From: Pseudomonadota bacterium
Lineage (GTDB): Bacteria > Desulfobacterota > Desulfobacteria > Desulfobacterales > RPRI01
Reading direction: 5' to 3'
Assembly (NCBI GenBank): GCA_018830925.1
Contig: JAHJRK010000142.1
Location: 1 to 5,112 of the forward strand
DNA length: 5,112 nt
The translations under genes were made by a program, and so were the position numbers. Position 1 is the first letter of the stretch. Each line of letters starts with the position of its first letter. Positions 1-5,112 of this stretch are shown one piece after another. Below the pieces are notes generated by a model that saw nothing but the letters and a program-made list of their open reading frames with translations, had not been told where the DNA came from and did not search any database.

Positions 1-1
1 A

Positions 2-700
2 AATAAAGATGAACGGCGTAATTTTTTCACTTCAACCCAGGCTGCCTTGAGCTATTTAAAAAACCTCTACGGCATGCTTGGTTCATGGACACTGGCTGCT
101 GCTGCATATAATATGGGAGAAGAAGGGCTCCTTGCTGAAATGCATGAGCAGGAAACAGTAGATTTTTACAGGCTTTATCTTCCCAATGAAACCCAGAGAT
201 ACATTTTCAGGATTATTTCAATAAAACTTATCATGCAGGATCCGGCCAGATATGGATTCAATCTTACGGATAAGGACTACTACCCGCCGATAGCCTTCGA
301 CAGAATTACTCTCGAATGCACAAAGGAGATTCCTTTAAAGCTCATAGCAAAGGCGGCAAATACTTCCTTCAAAGAGATAAAAGATCTTAATCCTGAAATA
401 AGAGGGTACTTCCTTCTAAAAGGAAATCATACAATCCTTATTCCAAAAGGTGCTTCGGAGAGTTTTGCCGGCAGGTATGAAAAGCTTATTAATGCTTTTT
501 TTTACGATCAGGACAAACATGTATATGTTGTAAAAAAAGGGGACACTCTTTATTCGATTGCCAGGATGTTTGATATACCTGTTCTGTCGATTTCTATCTG
601 GAACAAGCTTGATAAAAAACTCATGATACGCCCCGGCGACCGCCTTGTAATTTATCCCAAAAAAGCGGGACCGGAAACAAACGATCTGCGAGAAATGTGA
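2..700 (+). CDS. Lytic transglycosylase with C-terminal LysM domain (MltD-like), 5' end missing
   Basis: The frame is open from the left edge, so this is the C-terminal 232 residues of a longer protein. The first visible residues (NKDERRNFFTSTQAALSYL, then LAAAAYNMGE) match the late part of the SLT/GEWL transglycosylase fold, where D-R-x-x-p-STxAA and LAxAAYNxG are hallmarks. The catalytic Glu should lie upstream of the window. Visible residues 103-149 form a degenerate LysM-like stretch ending in ILIPKG. Residues 173-219 form a clear LysM: VYVVKKGDTLYSIA, then IRPGDRLVIYP. Enzymes of this family cleave the MurNAc-GlcNAc bond of peptidoglycan in the periplasm with anhydro-ring formation, and LysM binds the glycan. 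The order SLT then LysM resembles MltD. A TTG at 47 falls inside the conserved SLT region and is not a credible start. The gene converges on the pabB-pabC fusion, 18 bp away, and has no evident functional link to it. Confidence 0.88.
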   Translation, partial: NKDERRNFFTSTQAALSYLKNLYGMLGSWTLAAAAYNMGEEGLLAEMHEQETVDFYRLYLPNETQRYIFRIISIKLIMQDPARYGFNLTDKDYYPPIAFDRITLECTKEIPLKLIAKAANTSFKEIKDLNPEIRGYFLLKGNHTILIPKGASESFAGRYEKLINAFFYDQDKHVYVVKKGDTLYSIARMFDIPVLSISIWNKLDKKLMIRPGDRLVIYPKKAGPETNDLREM

Positions 701-718
701 CGGCTTCGTCCGTTTGAC

Positions 719-2935
719 TCAGACATGAATGCCCGCTAAAAAGTAGCGCTCCCTGTTGATTTTTATGCAAAGTTCTGAAGAGTCCGCGAGTTCTTTTTTG
801 TCAAGGCGGAGAGCCGGGAGAGCACCCATGAGAGAGTTGGTAAGAATTATCCCGTCTGCAGAAAGCATCTCTTCTGGATATATTTTTCTTTTTTCCACCG
901 AATATTCCATGCCGGACAATAAGGCGCATACAGCTACCTCCATAATGCCCGGAAGGGCGTGCGGTGACACAGGCTTTATAACTCTCCTGCCTTTTATCAC
1001 CAGAATATTAGCCGTATTAGTTTCGGATATGCTTCCATCCGGGTTAAGAATCAGCGCTTCGTCAGCGTTGTTTTCTTTTGCCCACCTGCCCGCAAGTAAA
1101 TAATAAAGATAATTCAAAGTTTTATAATCTGCAAGCGGTGTCTGGCGCGGTTCAGGATACGCAGCAAGAGCCAATCCTCGTTCAATTCCACCATTCAGCC
1201 TGTGCGTATAAGACCTTGCTGTAACTAACAATTCGTTATTGAATAAGGTTTTTCCGTTGCCTTTTGCCGCGATGATCTTTAATGCGGCTGTTTCATTATT
1301 CAGTCCGTTTTCTCTTATAACCTGATTTATTATATCCTCCCATGTCAAATCAGGAGGATCCTCTTTGAAAAGATATTTCCAGGCATTTTCGAATCTCCCG
1401 ATGTGTTCGCACAGGAGCTCGGGTTTCCCTTTGCTGACACGAATAGTTTCAAAAAAACCATATCCGTAAAGAAAGCCCTCGCTATCGGCAGGAATATATG
1501 CGCTCTCAGCCGGTTTGATAACACCGTTATGCCATATGAATGATTTTTTCCCCGGTCTCTCTTCCTCTTTCCCGAAAGTTTCCATTATGGTGCGTCCTTT
1601 ATGAAGGGTTTCATCATATTCATCCTCCGGATTTGAATCAAAGACAATTCCACCGCCAACCGAATATATGATTCTGCCGTTATATACAGTAGCCGTCCGT
1701 ATCGCTATGGATAAATCCATCGTGTCATGAAACCCGATATATCCGATTGAACCGGTATAAATATGCCTGCGGCAGGGTTCGAGCTCGTCTATTATTTCCA
1801 TGGCCCTGATCTTGGGGCAGCCCGTTATCGACCCGCCCGGGAAAACTGCTCTTATCAAATCCGCCGAATTAAGTCCGTCATCCAGAATTCCTACTACAAT
1901 TGATACAAGATGATAAACATTCCGGTAAGCTTCTATCCTTTTATGCTCCGCGACCTTAACCGATCCGGCTTTGCATACTTTCCCCAGATCATTACGCATA
2001 AGGTCGACAATCATTGAAAGCTCGGCGTCATCTTTTCTGCTCTTTAAAAGATCAATCTGAAGTTTTTCATCTTCTGCGTCTGTGCTTCCTCTTGGCCTTG
2101 TTCCTTTTATCGGCCTTGTTTCAACCCTTCTTTCCTTTTGATGAATAAATCGCTCCGGTGAAGTTGAAATGATCTGGTGATCTCCTGCATTAATGAATGA
2201 AAAAAAGGGGGCTGGATTTTTTCGATAGAAAATCCTGAAAAGATCAAAAGAATCGCCCGAAAATTCAGCCGTAAACCGCTGTGACATGTTAACCTGATAT
2301 ACATCACCCGCTTTAATGTACTCCCTGATTTTATTTACAGCCTCAAGATAGGCCTCTTTATTGAAACCGGATTTAAATTCTCCGGCATAAATATTATTTC
2401 CCGATTCAGCCGGTTTTTTTTTCAGGATTTCCCCGAAAGCGTCCCGGGCTTCACAGGCATTACAGTTGCCTGCCGGAATAAAAAGATTTGTTTCATCTTT
2501 TATTTTATCGTGAACCAGAATGATTGAAGGGGCATAAAACAAAATATCCGATAAACGGATATCATCGACTGACGTTCGCGGCAGTTTTTCACACGAGTCT
2601 TTAAGATCATAAGACAGATATCCCATAAGCCCCGAACAAAAAGGAATTTCAGGGAACGGGCCATCTGTTTTATACTTGTCCAACAATAGACGAAGCATAT
2701 CAAACGGGTTCGATTTGTAATTCAGAGTTCCTTCAGATGTGGAAATGGAAAGGCTCCGGCCACGGCCTGAAAAAGTCAGCCATGGGAGCGCTCCAATTAT
2801 ATGGTATCTCGCGCAATCAAGCTCTCCGCCACTCATAAGCACAACCGTACCGGGAAGATGGGCAAATCTCGCGGCAAAATCAACAAATGGCTCGGCCAGA
2901 ATTATCTTTTCCTTATAAATTTCATTACAATTCAA
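719..2935 (-). CDS. pabB: Aminodeoxychorismate synthase component I fused to aminodeoxychorismate lyase (PabB-PabC)
   Basis: This 738-residue bifunctional enzyme of p-aminobenzoate (folate) synthesis acts in the cytoplasm. Residues 1 to about 455 are a chorismate-binding PabB domain. Landmarks are SGGELDCARYHIIGALP near the N-terminus, SPERF (259-263), PIKGTRPRG (275-283), VDLMRNDLGKV (310-320), FPGGSITGCPKIRAMEII (365-382) and YSVGGGIVFDSNPEDEYDET (424-443). Lys277 in PIKGT is the residue that separates PabB from anthranilate synthase TrpE, which has PIAGT. Residues from about 466 to 738 are a fold-type IV PLP enzyme (PabC): YGYGFFETIR (490-499), HIGRF (511-515), a probable Schiff-base Lys605 in DYKTLNYL, SETNTANI (637-644) and LPGIMEVAV. 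The junction is a short charged linker, KEEERPGKKS. The TTG start follows an in-frame TAA directly and has the ribosome site AGAAAGGA 10 nt upstream. The next Met, residue 34, would delete conserved sequence. The glutaminase partner is the pabA gene upstream. Confidence 0.95.
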   Translation of the reverse strand: MNCNEIYKEKIILAEPFVDFAARFAHLPGTVVLMSGGELDCARYHIIGALPWLTFSGRGRSLSISTSEGTLNYKSNPFDMLRLLLDKYKTDGPFPEIPFCSGLMGYLSYDLKDSCEKLPRTSVDDIRLSDILFYAPSIILVHDKIKDETNLFIPAGNCNACEARDAFGEILKKKPAESGNNIYAGEFKSGFNKEAYLEAVNKIREYIKAGDVYQVNMSQRFTAEFSGDSFDLFRIFYRKNPAPFFSFINAGDHQIISTSPERFIHQKERRVETRPIKGTRPRGSTDAEDEKLQIDLLKSRKDDAELSMIVDLMRNDLGKVCKAGSVKVAEHKRIEAYRNVYHLVSIVVGILDDGLNSADLIRAVFPGGSITGCPKIRAMEIIDELEPCRRHIYTGSIGYIGFHDTMDLSIAIRTATVYNGRIIYSVGGGIVFDSNPEDEYDETLHKGRTIMETFGKEEERPGKKSFIWHNGVIKPAESAYIPADSEGFLYGYGFFETIRVSKGKPELLCEHIGRFENAWKYLFKEDPPDLTWEDIINQVIRENGLNNETAALKIIAAKGNGKTLFNNELLVTARSYTHRLNGGIERGLALAAYPEPRQTPLADYKTLNYLYYLLAGRWAKENNADEALILNPDGSISETNTANILVIKGRRVIKPVSPHALPGIMEVAVCALLSGMEYSVEKRKIYPEEMLSADGIILTNSLMGALPALRLDKKELADSSELCIKINRERYFLAGIHV

Positions 2936-2945
2936 TTAAATTGCG

Positions 2946-2953
2946 TCCTTTCT
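2946..2953 (-). promoter_or_regulatory. Ribosome binding site of the pabB-pabC fusion gene
   Basis: On the minus strand AGAAAGGA lies 10 nt before the TTG at 2935. It supports a non-ATG start, because an in-frame TAA (2938-2936) immediately precedes that TTG and no other start codon is available before residue 34. Confidence 0.7.
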
Positions 2954-3048
2954 AAACGAGCCATGTTTTGATGGGCTTGTTGGAAGTCATGATTCAAACG
3001 GCAAAGTAAAAAGCTCATTATGCAAGGCGCGCAAATCTTGAGGAATGA

Positions 3049-3068
3049 AGCGTACATTTTAGTACGCT
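3049..3068. repeat. Perfect 7-bp hairpin inside the intergenic element
   Basis: AGCGTAC (3049-3055) and GTACGCT (3062-3068) pair perfectly around a six-base loop, ATTTTA. It is not followed by a T-run on either strand, so it is a structural part of the repeat rather than a terminator. Confidence 0.75.
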
Positions 3069-3079
3069 GCAATGATTCA

Positions 3080-3127
3080 CCCTGTTGAATCGGCTCTGCC
3101 GTCTCGCGCAGCGAGAATTCAACAGGG
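3080..3127. repeat. 48-base three-way-junction palindrome (cloverleaf-like)
   Basis: An 11-bp perfect stem, CCCTGTTGAAT (3080-3090) with ATTCAACAGGG (3117-3127), encloses two further perfect hairpins. These are CGGC-TCT-GCCG (3091-3101) and TCTCGC-GCA-GCGAGA (3102-3116). The three helices abut with no unpaired base at the junction, and the only unpaired bases are the two 3-nt loops. The fold is possible as DNA on either strand and, nearly as well, as RNA. There is no T-tract after it on the minus strand, so it is unlikely to terminate pab transcription. It could stall processing enzymes or mark an RNA cleavage site between pabA and pabBC. Confidence 0.8.
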
Positions 3128-3160
3128 CGGGGATAATGCGCAACACAGCAGAACGACTTT

Positions 3161-3733
3161 TTAGGAAGCCGTTTGTTTTAAAAAGTTATTTATGAGAACG
3201 TTCCCGTTTTCAGTCATGAAACTCTCGGGATGAAACAAAACGCCATGAAGGGGAAAAACAGGATGTGAAATGCCCATAATTATTCCATCAGAGGTTCGGG
3301 CTGTAACAGTAAGCCCGTTGCCGTTCAATTTCACAATAAGCGAATGGTATCGCGCCGCCTTGAATGGAGATGCCATTTTTCTGAAAATTCCCTTGCTGTC
3401 ATGCTCAATAATACTTGTCTTCCCATGCACAGGTTCTATCGCCCGGATTGTAATCCCGCCAAAAGCTTCATTAATGCACTGCATGCCAAGACAGACCCCC
3501 AGAATCGGTATCTTTTTATAATAAGTTGTAATAATCGGTATTGATATCCCGGCACTTGCAGGATCTTTCGGGCCCGGGCTGATTACAATATAGTCAGGGC
3601 GCATTGTTTCAACCTGACAAAGATCTATTGAATCGTTTCTGTGAACTTTGATGCAAATATCATATGGCATGAACATCTGCACGAGGTTGTATGTAAAGGA
3701 ATCGTAATTGTCTATAACAAGAAGCTTTCTCAA
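3161..3733 (-). CDS. pabA: Aminodeoxychorismate synthase glutaminase subunit (PabA/TrpG family)
   Basis: This 190-residue class I glutamine amidotransferase releases ammonia from glutamine for the PabB partner. It starts MRKLLVIDNYDSFTYNLVQ, typical of PabA/TrpG. The catalytic triad is Cys81 in GVCLGMQ, His168 and Glu170 in LFHPESF. The family motifs PVHGKTS (101-107) and RYHSL (128-132) are present; the usual PGPG reads PGPK (53-56). The TTG at 3733 is preferred as the start. It has GGGGA 7 nt upstream and gives the usual family length. An in-frame ATG at 3772 lies in the loop of a terminator hairpin and has no ribosome site. The last four codons (QTAS) and the stop come from the end of a repeat element. 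PabA and TrpG cannot be separated by sequence alone. The adjacent PabB-PabC gene argues for PabA, though a dual role in tryptophan synthesis is possible. Confidence 0.93.
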   Translation of the reverse strand: MRKLLVIDNYDSFTYNLVQMFMPYDICIKVHRNDSIDLCQVETMRPDYIVISPGPKDPASAGISIPIITTYYKKIPILGVCLGMQCINEAFGGITIRAIEPVHGKTSIIEHDSKGIFRKMASPFKAARYHSLIVKLNGNGLTVTARTSDGIIMGISHPVFPLHGVLFHPESFMTENGNVLINNFLKQTAS

Positions 3734-3740
3734 ACCGCCA

Positions 3741-3745
3741 TCCCC
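3741..3745 (-). promoter_or_regulatory. Ribosome binding site of pabA
   Basis: GGGGA on the minus strand sits 7 nt before the TTG at 3733 and decides the start. It lies just downstream of the U-tract of the terminator, so only transcripts that pass the terminator carry it. Confidence 0.7.
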
Positions 3746-3753
3746 GATAAAAT

Positions 3754-3788
3754 AAAAAAGCCACCCAAACATCGAGTCTGGGTGGCTT
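3754..3788 (-). terminator. Intrinsic terminator upstream of pabA
   Basis: On the minus strand AAGCCACCC (3788-3780) pairs with GGGTGGCTT (3766-3758). This makes a 9-bp perfect stem, extendable by one A-T pair, with a loop of about 13 nt. It runs into TTTTTT (3759-3754) and then ATTTT. The stem is GC-rich and the plus strand lacks a T-run after it, so it acts in the dsrP-to-pabA direction. It lies 105 bp after the dsrP stop and could also end dsr operon transcripts. Confidence 0.85.
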
Positions 3789-3798
3789 CAACAAAGCC
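3784..3798 (-). promoter_or_regulatory. Possible antiterminator hairpin
   Basis: On the minus strand GGCTT (3798-3794), loop TGTTG, AAGCC (3788-3784) forms a 5-bp hairpin. Its 3' arm is the same AAGCC that starts the terminator stem, so the two structures exclude each other. It is shorter than the terminator and would need a bound factor or a paused ribosome to win. Confidence 0.35.
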
Positions 3799-3852
3799 TG
3801 TTTCATAACTCAAAACCAAACGGCAATCGAAATACCTGCGTACCCCTCACTT

Positions 3853-3879
3853 ATTATATAATTACCTGTGCCTGGTCAA
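3853..3879 (-). promoter_or_regulatory. Sigma70-type promoter for the pabA leader
   Basis: On the minus strand a TTGACC -35 box (3879-3874) and a perfect TATAAT -10 box (3858-3853) are separated by 15 bp, which is shorter than the optimal 17. The expected start of RNA is near 3847-3846. It lies directly after the dsrP stop, between dsrP and pabA, which suggests that pabA-pabBC has its own transcription start. Confidence 0.55.
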
Positions 3880-3893
3880 AATATATCCGAATA

Positions 3894-5051
3894 TCAGGCC
3901 GACAGCTCTTCCTTAACCGATATTGCCATCTTGAACAGCGCCGTTAACACTAAAAATCCCGTGGCATATACGCCCAGTGTAATTATGATCTCCGGAAGCG
4001 TCGGAACATATTCATTTACATGATGCAGCGGAGAAGGAACAAATCCTCCCGCGATCATTCCAAGTCCCTTGTCGATCCATGTGCCGAAAAAGACACAAAG
4101 GCACGCAACCGCCAGCACCGATTCGTTTTTTCTTGTCATGGGATTTACAAGAAGAATGATGGATGTCAGCATCAACCCAACTGATGTCCACATCCATGGC
4201 ACAAGAACACCGTGTCCGTGCAATCCCACAAAAAGATACTTCATGTGATCCATGTGTTCGGGTATTTTGCTGTAAAATACGACAAAAACTTCACAAAGGA
4301 GGAAAAAGACATTAAGAATAATACCGTATGTAACAATCTTGGCAAGAGTCTGAATCTGTTCTTTTCCCGGATCAAACTTGGTAAGCTTCCTTATAATAAG
4401 GCATAAAAGAATTAAAAAAGAAGGGCCTGCGGCAAAGGCCGAAGCAAGGAATCGGGGGGCAAGAATCGCGGTAAGCCAGAAGCCTCTGCCCGGAAGACCG
4501 CAATACAGAAATGCCGTTACAGTATGAATACTGACCGCCCACGGTATTGAAAGGTATATAAGCGGTTTAACCCATGCCGGAGGCGCAATGGAATTTCTTT
4601 CTGCCTCAAGAACCTGCCAGCCTATCACTATATTCAGGAACAGATATCCGTTTAATACAATCATATCCCAGAACAGTATTGAATTGGGAGTAGGATATAA
4701 AATTACATTTAAAGCGCGCATCGGCTGCCCAAGATCCACAATGATAAAAAGCAGGCACATGGTTACAGATGACACAGCCAGAAATTCCCCTAAAATCGTA
4801 ATCTTTCCAAATGCCTTATAATTATGAAGATAATAGGGCAATACCAGCATTACAGCCGAGGCGGCGACCCCGACAAGAAAAGTAAACTGGGCAATATAAA
4901 ATCCCCACGAAACGTCCCTGCTCATACCGGTAATGCCAAGGCCGAAACTAAGCTGCCACAAATAACAACCAAAGCCCACACCGATAACCGCAAGCAGAGC
5001 CGTCATCCATCCATAATATCTTTTGCTTCCCTTAAGTGCTAATTCAAGCAT
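3894..5051 (-). CDS. dsrP: DsrP, NrfD-family integral membrane subunit of the DsrMKJOP complex
   Basis: This 385-residue polytopic membrane protein of the NrfD/PsrC family exchanges electrons with the quinone pool. In sulfate reducers, DsrP with the periplasmic ferredoxin-like DsrO and cytochrome DsrJ forms the outer module of DsrMKJOP, which feeds DsrC-linked sulfite reduction. About ten hydrophobic segments are visible, near residues 15-34, 51-74, 83-106, 123-146, 162-184, 193-220, 236-260, 280-302, 310-336 and 352-377. Stretches such as GMSRDVSWGFYIAQFTFLVG, LPYYLHNYKAFGKI and LGQPMRALNVILYPTPNS look specifically DsrP-like. Length matches the family. The ATG at 5051 is preferred because GAGG lies 5 nt upstream; the GTG at 5057 lies within that site. 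It follows dsrO by 7 bp and is probably the last gene of its operon. A related NrfD subunit of another redox complex is the main alternative. Confidence 0.87.
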   Translation of the reverse strand: MLELALKGSKRYYGWMTALLAVIGVGFGCYLWQLSFGLGITGMSRDVSWGFYIAQFTFLVGVAASAVMLVLPYYLHNYKAFGKITILGEFLAVSSVTMCLLFIIVDLGQPMRALNVILYPTPNSILFWDMIVLNGYLFLNIVIGWQVLEAERNSIAPPAWVKPLIYLSIPWAVSIHTVTAFLYCGLPGRGFWLTAILAPRFLASAFAAGPSFLILLCLIIRKLTKFDPGKEQIQTLAKIVTYGIILNVFFLLCEVFVVFYSKIPEHMDHMKYLFVGLHGHGVLVPWMWTSVGLMLTSIILLVNPMTRKNESVLAVACLCVFFGTWIDKGLGMIAGGFVPSPLHHVNEYVPTLPEIIITLGVYATGFLVLTALFKMAISVKEELSA

Positions 5052-5055
5052 AACC

Positions 5056-5060
5056 ACCTC
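5056..5060 (-). promoter_or_regulatory. Ribosome binding site of dsrP, overlapping the upstream stop codon
   Basis: The minus strand reads GTATGAGGTGGTTATG. GAGGT serves dsrP and overlaps the TGA of the upstream gene (5061-5059), which points to translational coupling and selects the ATG at 5051 over the GTG at 5057. Confidence 0.7.
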
Positions 5061-5112
5061 ATACGATGTAGTAAATAGCAGGCCCGGTACCGAGGGCCGT
5101 TTTACGGCGAAT
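5059..5112 (-). CDS. dsrO: C-terminal end of probable DsrO (periplasmic iron-sulfur subunit), partial
   Basis: Seventeen codons ending IRRKTALGTGPAIYYIV and a TGA are visible; the rest lies beyond the right edge. The tail resembles the C-terminus of DsrO, the Tat-exported ferredoxin-like partner of DsrP. The expected gene order dsrMKJOP puts dsrO immediately before dsrP. The identification rests mostly on context and on the K-T-A-L-G-T-G-P-x-I-Y-Y tail, because no cysteine motif is in view. Confidence 0.68.
   Translation of the reverse strand: MRRKTALGTGPAIYYIV

Larger units (their letters stand above)
2995..3175. repeat. MITE-like palindromic intergenic element with imperfect terminal inverted repeats
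   Basis: The left end reads CAAACGGC (2995-3002), four bases, then TAAAAAG (3007-3013). The right end, read on the other strand, gives CAAACGGC (3175-3168), four different bases, then TAAAAAG (3163-3157). Similarity continues weakly inward, with TGC and GCGC-containing arms near 3021-3032 and 3138-3150. The element encodes no protein. It contains a 7-bp hairpin (3049-3068) and a 48-base branched palindrome (3080-3127). It lies between pabA and pabBC and overlaps the pabA 3' end. No clear target-site duplication can be fixed; the flanks are AT-rich and share only T residues. From memory, not checked, elements of this look are frequent between genes in Desulfobacterales. Mobility would need a transposase in trans, and none is in this window. 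Confidence 0.65.
3734..3847 (-). promoter_or_regulatory. pabA leader: candidate transcription attenuator (or short terminated RNA)
   Basis: A promoter-like sequence at 3853-3879 should start RNA near 3847. About 60 nt later the RNA enters a strong intrinsic terminator (3754-3788), which ends only about 10 nt before the pabA ribosome site. A promoter cannot fit between the terminator and pabA, so pabA expression from here must require read-through. A small hairpin at 3784-3798 competes for the 5' arm of the terminator. This is the usual geometry of attenuation, but the ligand or signal is not apparent and I recognise no known riboswitch. The alternative readings are an independent RNA of roughly 90 nt or a simple terminator of the dsr operon. 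Confidence 0.45.

Noticed and set aside
678..716. Hairpin between the convergent genes: GACG-GCTT-CGTC (699-710) with outer arms CAAACG (678-683) and CGTTTG (711-716) as a bidirectional terminator.
   Set aside because: The inner stem is only 4 bp, the outer arms are not symmetric around it, and no T-run follows on either strand.
756..1103. Plus-strand open frame of 115 codons inside the PabC region, and other shorter frames within pabBC, pabA and dsrP.
   Set aside because: They lie opposite or out of frame with strongly conserved genes and have no recognisable protein features.
3015..3045. CATAAT inside the repeat (minus strand, near 3017-3022) as a -10 box for pabBC.
   Set aside because: No recognisable -35 box lies at 16-18 bp, so a separate pabBC promoter is not supported.
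3085..3123. GTTGAAT (3085-3091 region) and ATTCAAC look like integron attC core sites (GTTRRRY / RYYYAAC).
   Set aside because: In attC the order is RYYYAAC first and GTTRRRY last. Here it is the reverse on both strands, and the branched fold does not have the L'/L'' arms or extrahelical bases of attC.
3734..3772. A 13-residue N-terminal extension of PabA from the ATG at 3772 (MFGWLFYFIGDGG).
   Set aside because: It is encoded by the terminator hairpin and its T-tract, has no ribosome site, and makes the protein longer than family members. TTG at 3733 has a well-spaced GGGGA.
3662..3806. A short minus-strand reading frame from ATG 3806 (MKQALLKPPRLDVWVAFLF...), with two Trp codons, as a leader peptide.
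   Set aside because: There is no convincing ribosome site, the Trp codons are not adjacent, and it runs deep into pabA in another frame. It looks like a chance frame.

Overview
The window looks like chromosomal DNA from a sulfate-reducing bacterium, most likely Desulfobacterota (Desulfobacterales-like). The best evidence is the right end. It carries a nearly complete dsrP (NrfD-family membrane subunit of the DsrMKJOP complex), preceded by the last 17 codons of what reads as dsrO. There is no sign of phage, plasmid, CRISPR or tRNA content. No undescribed multi-gene system is visible; the unusual material is in the non-coding DNA around the pab genes.

Layout from left to right. At 2-700 (+) is the C-terminal part of a lytic transglycosylase with a LysM domain, cut by the window's left edge. 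Eighteen bases after its stop, and convergent with it, a 738-codon gene on the minus strand (719-2935) encodes a PabB-PabC fusion: aminodeoxychorismate synthase component I joined to aminodeoxychorismate lyase. Upstream of it, separated by 225 bp, lies pabA (3161-3733, minus), the glutaminase subunit. Together the two genes hold the three activities that convert chorismate plus glutamine to p-aminobenzoate for folate. Further right, also on the minus strand, are dsrP (3894-5051) and the dsrO tail (5059-5112). These are coupled by a Shine-Dalgarno overlapping the dsrO stop codon.

The two intergenic regions are the interesting part. The pabA-pabBC gap is mostly filled by a palindromic MITE-like element of about 181 bp (2995-3175) with inverted ends CAAACGGC-N4-TAAAAAG. 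Its right end supplies the last four codons and the stop of pabA. Its interior holds a perfect 7-bp hairpin and a 48-base block that folds into a fully paired three-way junction.

Between dsrP and pabA there is a sigma70-type promoter, a leader of roughly 110 nt and a strong intrinsic terminator directly before the pabA Shine-Dalgarno. A small competing hairpin shares one arm with the terminator. This arrangement suggests transcription attenuation of the pab genes, or a short terminated RNA, with some read-through from the dsr operon also possible. Both pab genes appear to start with TTG.
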